Shown: in pieces, positions 15,703-24,086 of the stretch
Layout of the letters: every line of letters begins with the position of its first letter
Position numbering within the stretch: the first letter of the stretch is position 1
Source: a virus
Direction: 5' to 3' (one strand)
Virus record (IMG/VR): IMGVR_UViG_3300025313_000038
Coordinates: 1 to 43,390 of that record
Length of the DNA: 43,390 nucleotides
Program-made: the position numbers and the translations under genes
The notes under the pieces: model-generated
Databases searched by the model: none
What the model saw: the letters and a program-made list of their open reading frames with translations, nothing else
What the model was told of the DNA's origin: nothing

Positions 15703-17369
15703 AGATGATGGATCAATTCTCGTACACGAGCATCAAATGAGTGATACTCTGTAACATAATCGCAACCAGCTTTGGCAATTTCCTGTCTCTCTTTATCATG
15801 ATTCAGATAATATCCGATCTTGTCAATAAGATCCGCAATATCGCTCCACATAACGAAGTGAACGCCGTCTCTAAGTCCGAGGAGATCTTCTGCTCCATCG
15901 AACCACTGATGGAGCATGAACGCTCCGACAGCCATTACCTGGAACAGTCTGTTAGAGACAAAACCTTTAGCATCTGGCCACTGACTGTCTCCGATGGCAA
16001 TTTTACAATTCTTATATAGTCTCGCTCCGGAGTCGAAGTCATAAATTGTATTGCCGCTCGGACGATATTGCTTTGGCCACATTCCGTAGAGTCCGAAACT
16101 GCTGATTCTCTGTCTGAGAGTCTTGACAAGCTCGATTCTAGCATCTGAATATCCATTTCCCATAAACAACACGTCATGCTTCGGAGTACTGCGATCAGGG
16201 ACAGCAACTGACTCCTCGTAACCTATTTGCCAATAGAACCAGCGAATCTTCTCTTTAGTATATGTACTTTCCACAGCAGTCGTAACCAATCCTGTCAAGT
16301 CAAGCAATCTAAGTGTGCGCATGTATTCATTATTGTACAAATGTTCTGGATGATAATCTCCATTCCAATTCACGAATACAGCACCAGGATGCAATTTGCG
16401 CAATTCCCTAATAACAGATTCATTGAACTCTCCAATAGAATGAAATTGAAGAAGAAACATATCTGGCTTGAAGACACTTGCCAAATCAAACAAATAGTCT
16501 ACAGACCTGTGAACATAATCACACTCTGTAACAATGGAAATCTTCTTCAATGCTTCCCTCAAGCCACGCTTTTGCTTTCTCTGAATATCATGACCTCTCT
16601 CATAAATTGGAACATACAGGATACGATATGACCGGTCGACAGGATTCTCTATTTGAGGATCGTCCACAACAACTGGGCCAACAAGTCCATTCCTTGTCCA
16701 CTTGTCCAACCATTTCTGAGTATCGGGATGATTTCCATCCGTAGGAGGATTATTTATAGCACGTAGACCATCCTTCGGAGTGCTATCATGTATACAAGCA
16801 CATGGAATTGGCTTCACCCCATAACCTAATTCCAGAACATTACATGACAACTCATTATCACCACCATACGTTCTGAGATAATCTCCCCACCAACCAACCA
16901 TATCTCCGAGCCAACGAGGAACAATACAGACCTGACCATAGTCAACGCTTGCTTGTTTTCCATTGACGACTCCAGGCATCTGCTCGACATGCCAATCCCA
17001 CCCACGACGATCCTGATAAAAGCAACCAATTCCGATATCAGAATTATCTTCCATGAATGAGATTGCAGACTGAATAGATTCGTCAATGAAAGTGATGTCA
17101 TCATTGGCAAGAATTACATATGTTCCCTTCGCAACCTTTGCTCCATCATTGAATGCTTTCACAGCACCAAGAAGCTCTCCATGCTCAATGAGAACAATGT
17201 CTTTCTGCAATCTGCACCAATTGATAGTGCCGTCCTTACTGCCACCATCCACTACAATTATCTCGTACGAAATGCCAACACCAATAGAGAGACGAACACT
17301 CTCCACCATCGACTTGAGATGATTGAGGCGATTATATGTCCCTGTAACAATTGAAATGAGAGGACTCAT
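15690..17369 (-). CDS. Two-domain glycosyltransferase: GT2 plus CgeB-like GT-B
   Basis: The N-terminal half (1-215) is a GT-A domain: S-I-V-T-G-T-Y-N-R, V-V-D-G-G-S-K-D-G-T, N-D-D-I-T. The C-terminal half (260-559) resembles the CgeB/YkvP family, with G-F-V-S-N-R-L-F-Q-V-M-A-V-G, D-G-V-H-F-V and an H-S-F-D-A-R tail. One polypeptide could therefore add two sugars in turn. Both domains look complete. The ATG at 17369 overlaps the upstream stop as ATGA after GAGG. Acceptors could be a virion protein, a host surface glycan or modified DNA. Confidence 0.85.
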   Translation of the reverse strand: MSPLISIVTGTYNRLNHLKSMVESVRLSIGVGISYEIIVVDGGSKDGTINWCRLQKDIVLIEHGELLGAVKAFNDGAKVAKGTYVILANDDITFIDESIQSAISFMEDNSDIGIGCFYQDRRGWDWHVEQMPGVVNGKQASVDYGQVCIVPRWLGDMVGWWGDYLRTYGGDNELSCNVLELGYGVKPIPCACIHDSTPKDGLRAINNPPTDGNHPDTQKWLDKWTRNGLVGPVVVDDPQIENPVDRSYRILYVPIYERGHDIQRKQKRGLREALKKISIVTECDYVHRSVDYLFDLASVFKPDMFLLQFHSIGEFNESVIRELRKLHPGAVFVNWNGDYHPEHLYNNEYMRTLRLLDLTGLVTTAVESTYTKEKIRWFYWQIGYEESVAVPDRSTPKHDVLFMGNGYSDARIELVKTLRQRISSFGLYGMWPKQYRPSGNTIYDFDSGARLYKNCKIAIGDSQWPDAKGFVSNRLFQVMAVGAFMLHQWFDGAEDLLGLRDGVHFVMWSDIADLIDKIGYYLNHDKERQEIAKAGCDYVTEYHSFDARVRELIHHLWKK

Positions 17370-17956
17370 TGCTTCCTCAATACAAGAAAGTTTTTATACA
17401 TTGTAATAGATGTATGACCATGTTCTAGAATACTATCAAATAACACTTCTTGATGAATCGGATGCAAAGCTTTCCAGTCCTCTATTATATACAGACCACC
17501 AGACTTGACAAACTTGAATAGAGATAAAATGCTAGCTGTGATAGTCTCTATGGTGTGTGCGCCATCATCTATAATGACATCTACACCATTAGGAAATTCA
17601 ATGTTTATACATTGCTCGACAGCATCAATACATAACGAATCCATATAATAAACCGATATATCATGAGAATGAAAATACTCTGACAACGCATACGATACCT
17701 CAAATCTATTATCGATGCCGACAACCTTACAACCAAACACTAAATTCCATAGAATCAGGGATCCACCATCAGCCACTCCAATTTCAAACAAGGATGTAAT
17801 ATCTTCATGTCCAAAAAACATATCTTTGTAACTATCTAATGTAGTTTTATTCTTGCGATGAACAACATCTGTATCGTCCCCACACAACTCATATGGTCTC
17901 AAGAAAAGTTCATCATTCAAAGATATTCTAGAAAATTCCAAATATTGAAGATTCAT
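17366..17956 (-). CDS. SAM-dependent methyltransferase, macrocin/cephalosporin-hydroxylase-like
   Basis: The 196-residue protein has the class I fold motif I F-E-I-G-V-A-D-G-G-S, an acidic end of strand 2 (V-V-G-I-D-N), and V-D-V-I-I-D-D-G-A-H, which matches sugar O-methyltransferases of the macrocin/TylF type. It probably methylates a sugar laid down by its neighbours. It is coupled by ATGA overlaps on both sides to glycosyltransferases. Confidence 0.75.
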   Translation of the reverse strand: MNLQYLEFSRISLNDELFLRPYELCGDDTDVVHRKNKTTLDSYKDMFFGHEDITSLFEIGVADGGSLILWNLVFGCKVVGIDNRFEVSYALSEYFHSHDISVYYMDSLCIDAVEQCINIEFPNGVDVIIDDGAHTIETITASILSLFKFVKSGGLYIIEDWKALHPIHQEVLFDSILEHGHTSITMYKNFLVLRKQ

Positions 17957-18561
17957 CGTCCACTGAGATTTTGAAAGTGATACGCAAAGCTCCTTACACG
18001 AAGCAATTTTGTACCGAAGTTCGCAGTTACACGATTCCAGAACAGGATGTCGTTGGGATTGGGAAAGCCAATAGTGGTGTCAAACCCTCCTGTCCAATTG
18101 AACCAATCCCTGAGAAACGCACACGGCATATACCAACCATGTTCTTCTTTCACTTCTGGGACTGTTGCACCATACGACACAACAAATTTCTCGAATTCTT
18201 CATCTTTGAATATATATGGGCCTCTGCCAAAATCTTTATGAATGTTTACATCTGCAACACCAATATTGCCAGGCTCAACGAGATATCCAGTCAATATTGC
18301 ATTGTCCTGCATGTACTTTACGAAAGGAACATCCCAGTCTTTCGCCATAATAACATCTGAATTGGAAAAGATGAGAATCTCTCCCCTAGCATGTTTCGCA
18401 CTTTCGTTCCAAATTTTGTAGACATCCTTTGGAGACTCTGTATCAATGACAAGCTCGAAAGAATGATGCGTGTTCTCGAACAGTCTAGCAATGTTCAATT
18501 GCAGTGCAGCATCGTTCATCGACTTTCTTAGATGAGGAATGACAATCGTCATATCAGGCAT
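17953..18561 (-). CDS. Family 2 glycosyltransferase
   Basis: The 202-residue protein is a compact GT-A enzyme: M-T-I-V-I-P-H-L at the N-terminus, I-F-S-N-S-D-V in place of the usual D-x-D, and a W-T-G-G-F-D motif near residue 160, typical for the acceptor side of GT2 proteins. It is shorter than many GT2 enzymes but the core looks complete. The stop overlaps the start of the methyltransferase gene. Confidence 0.75.
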   Translation of the reverse strand: MPDMTIVIPHLRKSMNDAALQLNIARLFENTHHSFELVIDTESPKDVYKIWNESAKHARGEILIFSNSDVIMAKDWDVPFVKYMQDNAILTGYLVEPGNIGVADVNIHKDFGRGPYIFKDEEFEKFVVSYGATVPEVKEEHGWYMPCAFLRDWFNWTGGFDTTIGFPNPNDILFWNRVTANFGTKLLRVRSFAYHFQNLSGR

Positions 18562-18562
18562 A

Positions 18563-18682
18563 TTATTTGAATCCTAATGAAATAAGAAATTGTTGAATAT
18601 ATGGCAACAAATCAACAACTGCAATGATGACAATTGCAACCACGACAATGATAAGCAAAGCTTTCAGAAAATCATCCTCCAT
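18563..18682 (-). CDS. Single-pass membrane microprotein, 39 residues
   Basis: The frame starts with ATG at 18682 and encodes M-E-D-D-F-L-K followed by about 20 hydrophobic residues (A-L-L-I-I-V-V-V-A-I-V-I-I-A-V-V) and a short tail ending G-F-K. It starts inside the last codons of the upstream methyltransferase gene and fills the 110-nt gap before the next glycosyltransferase. A membrane anchor for the sugar-transfer enzymes is one possibility; function is unknown. Confidence 0.5.
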   Translation of the reverse strand: MEDDFLKALLIIVVVAIVIIAVVDLLPYIQQFLISLGFK

Positions 18683-19286
18683 CATACACTCTCCTGACAA
18701 TAGAGATTCCGAAACCTGGCTCAACAAATCCTGGATATTGAGAAGGATGAAGAAAGTTCATTTCCATCTTCTCACCTGGTAACCATTCCCAGAACTCTGC
18801 CATGCGAGGATCTAAAATATCGTCACAGCAAATTAGACACTCATCGTCAAGCAAATACGAGTAAACTTCGAACTCTTCCCTCGGAGTTACACCATCGTGC
18901 TCGGAATCGAGAAACAGAAGACCAACATTACATCCCAATTCGCTACATATCCTACAAACAACAGAAGCAGCGTCTGTAGTGTATCTGTGAACGAATGTGA
19001 CATTCTTACACCTTTCAGCGACCTCTAGAGCTTCTCTCCTCGCTTCCATGTCTATCGTAACAACTCTCGTACCACCATTTCCAAGTGCCATATGCTCGGC
19101 AGCCACACCAAGATAGGTTCCACACTCTACAACAAGCTTTGTCTTGAACACACTGACAACGGAATGCAGAAAACGATAATATGGAGCAGAGGACTCTGCA
19201 TTATTGAGATGAGTATAACCTAATCCCCAAGGCTGCTCAACAACAGAATGCGCAATTGAAAGCAGTCTAGAAGCATCCATATTCAT
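18672..19286 (-). CDS. Class I SAM methyltransferase (Methyltransf_24-like)
   Basis: The 204-residue protein has L-V-V-E-C-G-T-Y-L-G-V-A-A (motif I), V-V-T-I-D-M-E at strand 2 and L-L-F-L-D-S-E-H-D at strand 4, the pattern of O-methyltransferases that act on sugars or small molecules. The ATG at 19286 overlaps the glycosyltransferase stop as ATGA. It probably works on the product of the neighbouring transferases. DNA methylation is unlikely because no D/N-P-P-Y motif is present. Confidence 0.75.
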   Translation of the reverse strand: MNMDASRLLSIAHSVVEQPWGLGYTHLNNAESSAPYYRFLHSVVSVFKTKLVVECGTYLGVAAEHMALGNGGTRVVTIDMEARREALEVAERCKNVTFVHRYTTDAASVVCRICSELGCNVGLLFLDSEHDGVTPREEFEVYSYLLDDECLICCDDILDPRMAEFWEWLPGEKMEMNFLHPSQYPGFVEPGFGISIVRRVYDGG

Positions 19287-20017
19287 TCTATAATGTCCTT
19301 CCCCCAGTATGGATGATCGCCTACAATGTATTCGAGAGTACCATCGTCGACATATGGCTCTGGATTCCAGAAGTTCTCGTTCGTCGGATGAACGTCCTTA
19401 TCGCCAGGTTTCCATTCAAGGAATTTCTTCTCAAACCATCTCGGTCTCAACTCCGCCTTGTGACCGTGTATATTCATCTTATAATACACTATAGAAGGCG
19501 ATTGTGCGTATCCCATGTGAAAGAATTTACCAGAATGGAAATATTCCTCTCCGGCATCTCTAGGCAAATCTGTTCGAATGAAGCGAGTTGGCATTGCAGG
19601 ATCATCGCAAATCCACTTCAGAGAACGCCAGAAGTGTCTAGCTCCAACACGAAAACTGTGATACGGTTTACTCTGAGTGTACGTCACAGCATTCTGCAAT
19701 GCTTCCTGATCCCATATCTCATCAGCATCCACCACAACAACAAGATTTGCACCAGCATTCTTACACGATTCGACAGCGAACTCTCTATGAATTCCCTCAT
19801 GCTGATATCCAACAGCATCGTGCCAAATTGGCTGATAAGGTTTCGCAATGTTATACAACTCATCACGAGTTTCCGGATTGCGAAGATCTGTTCCATGACC
19901 ATGAGAAGGTCTACTGGTGTAAAATACATAAATCTCATCCACAATCGAGCGAACAGATCTCATCGACCATCCTAGCCATTCCTTGCCATAATGCAAAATG
20001 TAACAAGCGCAGATCAT
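19283..20017 (-). CDS. GT-A glycosyltransferase
   Basis: The 244-residue protein contains L-V-V-V-V-D-A-D-E-I-W, a clear D-x-D nucleotide-sugar motif, after an N-terminal strand (M-I-C-A-C-Y-I-L). The start is placed at 20017, where TAATG joins it to the upstream stop and AAGG lies 8 nt before. The frame extends seven codons further but with no ribosome binding site. The C-terminal region has several His and Trp that may bind the acceptor. Confidence 0.75.
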   Translation of the reverse strand: MICACYILHYGKEWLGWSMRSVRSIVDEIYVFYTSRPSHGHGTDLRNPETRDELYNIAKPYQPIWHDAVGYQHEGIHREFAVESCKNAGANLVVVVDADEIWDQEALQNAVTYTQSKPYHSFRVGARHFWRSLKWICDDPAMPTRFIRTDLPRDAGEEYFHSGKFFHMGYAQSPSIVYYKMNIHGHKAELRPRWFEKKFLEWKPGDKDVHPTNENFWNPEPYVDDGTLEYIVGDHPYWGKDIIE

Positions 20018-20862
20018 TAGATGAACCTTTCTATGCACTGTCTAAACGAGAGTGCACCAGTCATTATCATTCTGTTATCCGCACCGACACTACGAATTTT
20101 GTCATAATTGTTCACAACACTTCTAGCAACATTACAAAAGCTGGTGCCATCGAACATATACACACGATCATATGGCGAAGTGGACAAACTTGCCTCTGCA
20201 ATGATCGGCAATCCGTACGCAGCAGCAAGAGCATATCTCAATGGTTCTATAAATGGAAATTCATCCTGATGAGTACACAACATGAACCTAGACTTCATCA
20301 ATCTCTCATGACGCTCCTGTCCCCAACCATTCGGAGCAACAGACAATCCACACAAATCCGACTTTGGAAGATCCGGACGATGGAACATCCACGAACGATG
20401 ATTGCTATAACAAGACAAATGAATCAGATCGTACAACTTTTCTTCGTAAGTGCCAGGAAACCCAAGATCCTCATGAGATCCTACAGGAACATAAATGAAA
20501 TTTACACCACATTCAGACATAAGAGCAACGTCCGACACGATTATCTTATCAACATAACATTGTTCAACAAGCTCATCGCCACTGACACGATAATTAGAAA
20601 CACCACCACCACCCGGACGTTCTAGATTCCATAGATAGATAATGCTAGCTCTATTATGACGACAACGTAAATCATCTCCAAGAACATTATCCATATGAGG
20701 TCTATACTCTCCATTCATTGGAGATAATATGTACAAATTATCACCATGGAAGTCCATCTCATCTACATAGACAGCATCGAATCCAGAAAGCTTGACGAGC
20801 TTCCAGAAATCTGAATAACTGTCATAATGATATCTTGTCTTGACGAAAATGGGATCGCTCAT
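20017..20862 (-). CDS. GT-B-like glycosyltransferase
   Basis: The 281-residue protein ends with D-E-F-P-F-I-E-P-L-R-Y-A-L-A-A-A-Y-G-L-P, a motif typical of the nucleotide-sugar-binding half of GT-B (GT4 or exostosin-like) enzymes. The N-terminal half holds alternating strand/helix segments. Only a weak binding site precedes the ATG at 20862. It heads the sugar-transfer operon after a 255-nt non-coding gap that may carry its promoter and the upstream terminator. Confidence 0.65.
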   Translation of the reverse strand: MSDPIFVKTRYHYDSYSDFWKLVKLSGFDAVYVDEMDFHGDNLYILSPMNGEYRPHMDNVLGDDLRCRHNRASIIYLWNLERPGGGGVSNYRVSGDELVEQCYVDKIIVSDVALMSECGVNFIYVPVGSHEDLGFPGTYEEKLYDLIHLSCYSNHRSWMFHRPDLPKSDLCGLSVAPNGWGQERHERLMKSRFMLCTHQDEFPFIEPLRYALAAAYGLPIIAEASLSTSPYDRVYMFDGTSFCNVARSVVNNYDKIRSVGADNRMIMTGALSFRQCIERFI

Positions 20863-20889
20863 GGTCTAGATAATGAAAATAATGACCGG

Positions 20890-20966
20890 GAGGATGCCGC
20901 TGGGCTTTGATCCCACGTCACTGATTTATTCAGCAGGTTTCGCCGACCAACATCGACGACATCCTC
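20890..20966 (-). other. tRNA-like cloverleaf, possibly a degenerate tRNA
   Basis: GAGGATG and CATCCTC form a perfect 7-bp closing stem around 77 nt. On the minus strand it is followed by T8-C9, a 4-bp D-arm-like hairpin (GTCG/CGGC, loop ATGTTGGT with GG), a TGCTG/CAGTG hairpin with a 7-nt loop AATAAAT, and TGGG/CCCA with a 7-nt loop ATCAAAG close to the T-loop consensus. Against a working tRNA: A instead of U33, five extra bases before the anticodon arm, four before the acceptor 3' strand, and no CCA. The anticodon position would read TAA. Confidence 0.3.
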
Positions 20967-21011
20967 TAACATCGTACAATGCTATAATACTAAACTTGCT
21001 TATGCGTAGAA

Positions 21012-21040
21012 TGGCAGCCAGGAAAGGAGACTGGCTGCCA
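21012..21040 (-). terminator. Hairpin after the capsid gene, possible terminator
   Basis: TGGCAGCCAG (21012-21021) pairs perfectly with CTGGCTGCCA (21031-21040) around a 9-nt loop. It lies about 80 nt downstream of the major capsid gene on the minus strand. The bases after it are TTCTACG, a poor U-run, so termination efficiency is uncertain. The stem is GC-rich and perfect. Confidence 0.55.
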
Positions 21041-21086
21041 CTCGTAGATAGGAGGATGGAAATGCTCTAGTCGTTTCAATCCAACA

Positions 21087-21102
21087 CTCACAATTCTGTG
21101 AG
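21087..21102. other. Small palindromic hairpin
   Basis: CTCACA-ATTC-TGTGAG is a perfect 6-bp inverted repeat, 15 nt downstream of the capsid gene stop. It may protect the 3' end of the capsid message or act with the larger hairpin at 21012. Confidence 0.5.
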
Positions 21103-21117
21103 CGACATGAAAACTAT

Positions 21118-22590
21118 CTAGTCTAGAGTACCACCACGTGAAGAAGCAACGTGGAGAGGCTTTCCACCTGGCAGGTAGAATTTCTGGTACGGATCACCAG
21201 TCAGAGGCTGGCGCTTGCGAGCGCAGCACACATCGCTGATACGCACCTGAGCCCAAGGAGCAGACAGATAGATTTCCGGAGACGTGCCCATCATCAGAGT
21301 CACGCACCAGTTATCTTCCTTGCCTTTCACAACGAACCGACCGCCACTGTCAGCACGAGCAGTGAAGTCAGGCATCTGGCGACGAATGCGATTCTCATAC
21401 TCTCGCATGTCCAAGAACTCGCCATACAGCACGTCGATGGAGCCAATCTTGCGAGTAAGCAAATAGATATCGGTGCACCAAGTTCCAGCACCTTTGGTGA
21501 TATCCATTGCATCGTCCACCATGATCGGCAACCGGCGACCAGACTTCAGTTGGATAAAGCCAACAGCAGAGGCACCATCATACAGCGGACCACCATTCAG
21601 AGCCATACGCATTTCGCGTTGCGCACGACGCAGAGCCTGATCGGTGACGTCATTCTCTGAAGTCACACCACAGGTCGTATAGCAAGCATACGCATCCAAC
21701 AGACAGGTGGCCATGAAGCGAGTCGTGAACAGAACCATATCGGTTTCGGCAATTGTGCCGATCATAGAAGCACGATATTCGGTCTCTGTGACAAGTTCGT
21801 CGAGGTAATCGAAGAAATTTCCATTACCATTCACAGCACCGTCGAGATCGTCGAAGTTCCAGTTGACGAGCACAGAGTCGGCAGCAGGGCAGGTCACGCC
21901 ATTGTTATCTTCGTAACCAGTCTTGATAATCGACTCGAGACCATCCATCTGATAAGAGTTTGTATGAGCGCCATGAACGATATCCCGACGCATATCCTGC
22001 TGAAGAACGGTCATGATGCCGTTCATCTGCCACTCGACGTCGTCACGGATCATCGCACCATTCACACGATACCGTGGAGAAGTCTCGCAGCGCTCCTGAA
22101 TCACAGTATGAGGAGTGAGAGCATCCCCACCACGATGATACCAGGAAGTGTGGACGAGATCATATCCACAGTAACCATATTCCCAACCAGTTGGATCTTC
22201 GCAGGGAGAACCAGCACCAGTCACATTCGTGCAAGCGACGGTGCCAGTAGGACCAATCCATGGGATGAAGTCCACACGACGCTTGTAGAAGCGATTCGGA
22301 CGCCAACCCAACCAGTTCATAAAACCTACAGTTTGCACCTGAAGACCGAAAATGTCACCAGATGAGCAGCAGTCGAAGATACTCATGCGACCGTAGATAG
22401 AGTGATTGCCAAGCAAGGCGTCGAGAGACGCTTCCTTGTAGGCAATCGGACGAGCACCACGGTCGTAATGTCTCTGAGAATTGGCAAGTGCGTGACCAAT
22501 TGCAGTACCAAGCACAGCCACGTCGCCAGGATCCTCAGCAACGAGAGCACCACCATCGAAATAGGACTTCAGTCGTTTGTTTTTCTTCAT
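21118..22590 (-). CDS. Major capsid protein (candidate)
   Basis: The 490-residue protein follows the protease-scaffold gene directly, the usual place of the major capsid protein in portal-protease-capsid cassettes. Its codon choice is richer in G/C than its neighbours, as often seen in highly expressed genes. It has a strong binding site (GGAGG) 8 nt before the ATG at 22590 and hairpins behind it. I count 14 cysteines including two C-C pairs, high for a capsid protein. The fold cannot be proven by eye; the call rests on order, size and expression signals. Confidence 0.65.
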   Translation of the reverse strand: MKKNKRLKSYFDGGALVAEDPGDVAVLGTAIGHALANSQRHYDRGARPIAYKEASLDALLGNHSIYGRMSIFDCCSSGDIFGLQVQTVGFMNWLGWRPNRFYKRRVDFIPWIGPTGTVACTNVTGAGSPCEDPTGWEYGYCGYDLVHTSWYHRGGDALTPHTVIQERCETSPRYRVNGAMIRDDVEWQMNGIMTVLQQDMRRDIVHGAHTNSYQMDGLESIIKTGYEDNNGVTCPAADSVLVNWNFDDLDGAVNGNGNFFDYLDELVTETEYRASMIGTIAETDMVLFTTRFMATCLLDAYACYTTCGVTSENDVTDQALRRAQREMRMALNGGPLYDGASAVGFIQLKSGRRLPIMVDDAMDITKGAGTWCTDIYLLTRKIGSIDVLYGEFLDMREYENRIRRQMPDFTARADSGGRFVVKGKEDNWCVTLMMGTSPEIYLSAPWAQVRISDVCCARKRQPLTGDPYQKFYLPGGKPLHVASSRGGTLD

Positions 22591-22648
22591 CTCTCAAACC
22601 TCCACAAAGGAGAGCACAGATTGTTTATCTTATAAATCTCTGATGAAT

Positions 22649-24046
22649 CTAGCGACGAGACTTTGCCTGATGAGGACCAAGCACGAGGTCGGTCATAGAA
22701 GTGTATTGCGTACCATCAGCACCAACGATAGCAGCAGTTGCTTCCTTCTCTTCTTCCTCACCGTCTTCGTAATCCTCGTCCTCATCATCCGCCATATCTT
22801 CATCATCCATCATGCGTTTCTTCTTGCCGTCCATCTCTTTAGAGACCTGCTTGAAGCGACGAATGCGAAGCTTGTTGGCACGAGGCTGATCCTGAACTTC
22901 CTTGCGAATCTTCTCGCCATCAGTCTCGAGCAGTTTGTCAACCTTCTCTGAGAGAGCCTCGACCAATTCCTTCAATTCGGTAATGGCTTCAGATTCCTTG
23001 CTCTCAGCAATCTCGATGGTCAAGCCATCCAGAAGAGTTGACACACGCTCTTCGACTTTATCGGCAATTTCCTTGAGGACAGAATCGTCGAGAACGAAAC
23101 CTTCCTCACTATCATCGTCATCCTGCTTATCAGCAGCGTCCTTCATTTCCTTGAGGACAGCCTCAGGAATATCCTTGTATTCCTTCAGAGTCTCATCGGA
23201 CATATCCTTCAGACGCTCGTCAACCACTTCCTCAGGGATGCCAGCTTCGAGAAGTTTTTTCTTCATTTCTTTTTTGGTCATGGAAAAATCCTCCACACTA
23301 TTCAGTTTGATTGCAGATGCACTTGTCCACGGAACACAGGGAATATCCGTGATGGTAACATCGAACGTTCTGACTTTCTCGAAGCGAACATCCTTCAGAA
23401 TTCTCTTATAAGTTTCGTATACAGACTTACAAGAAGGACAACGAAAACCAATCTTGAGATGTTCCTTCCGAACAATCAGACCACTGCTACAATTCGGACA
23501 CTTCCCTGATACCTCTCTAGCAAAGAAACCACGACTGACTCTCCACTGTCCATTCTTGTTACCTGCGAGCATCTTTTCGCAGACAGCAAGAGAGAACGGG
23601 TCTTCATAAGATGATCCCTCGTCGACCAGAAAAATGCCTACTCGACGCATCTTCTCGACTTTGCCAACTCCCAATTTACTTGTATGAAACACACGAAACT
23701 CAGGATAGATATCAGTTTCTTTCGCGATTCTGATATCCTCATCCATTGCCTCTGTTGTGAACGTTTCATCATCTTTATCAGGAAGAGCAGCAGTCGAAAC
23801 AGTCGTGATCCAGTAGCCACCAGATTCCTTCTTCTCGACATAGGCGAATGAAGCATTATCATCGACAATCTCTTTTTGGACCCAGGCATCGCCACGAATC
23901 TCGTTGATTGTCTTGAATACAACAACCTGCCAATCGAGGTCTTGCTCTTTTCCAATTTGTTGTGCTAGATCATACACCAAATTGGCTTGGGAATTAGAGA
24001 GAGGAATGCCCTCTATTTCTTGCATGTCCTTTATAGACAATTTCAT
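22649..24046 (-). CDS. Prohead protease-scaffold fusion with zinc ribbon
   Basis: Residues about 75-250 look like a phage prohead protease domain, with S-G-G-Y-W-I-T-T and a candidate catalytic region R-V-F-H-T-S. Within it lies a zinc ribbon C-P-N-C ... C-P-S-C (about 183-211). Residues 265-440 are highly charged, Glu/Lys/Asp-rich and coiled-coil-like, as expected for a scaffold, with a poly-acidic run near 410-430. The scaffold would direct capsid assembly and then be cut by the protease. Protease class is inferred from position and domain layout. Confidence 0.6.
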   Translation of the reverse strand: MKLSIKDMQEIEGIPLSNSQANLVYDLAQQIGKEQDLDWQVVVFKTINEIRGDAWVQKEIVDDNASFAYVEKKESGGYWITTVSTAALPDKDDETFTTEAMDEDIRIAKETDIYPEFRVFHTSKLGVGKVEKMRRVGIFLVDEGSSYEDPFSLAVCEKMLAGNKNGQWRVSRGFFAREVSGKCPNCSSGLIVRKEHLKIGFRCPSCKSVYETYKRILKDVRFEKVRTFDVTITDIPCVPWTSASAIKLNSVEDFSMTKKEMKKKLLEAGIPEEVVDERLKDMSDETLKEYKDIPEAVLKEMKDAADKQDDDDSEEGFVLDDSVLKEIADKVEERVSTLLDGLTIEIAESKESEAITELKELVEALSEKVDKLLETDGEKIRKEVQDQPRANKLRIRRFKQVSKEMDGKKKRMMDDEDMADDEDEDYEDGEEEEKEATAAIVGADGTQYTSMTDLVLGPHQAKSRR

Positions 24047-24086
24047 GATGCGAACTCTCCAGCAATATATACTAAATACACAAGAA

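Noticed and set aside
17366-19286. The two methyltransferases as DNA methyltransferases that recognise the 8-mer
   Set aside because: They lack N-P-P-Y/D-P-P-Y and target-recognition domains, and resemble sugar O-methyltransferases.
20960-21000. Plus-strand TATAAT near 20983 as a promoter
   Set aside because: No -35 box at a proper distance and no plus-strand gene downstream.
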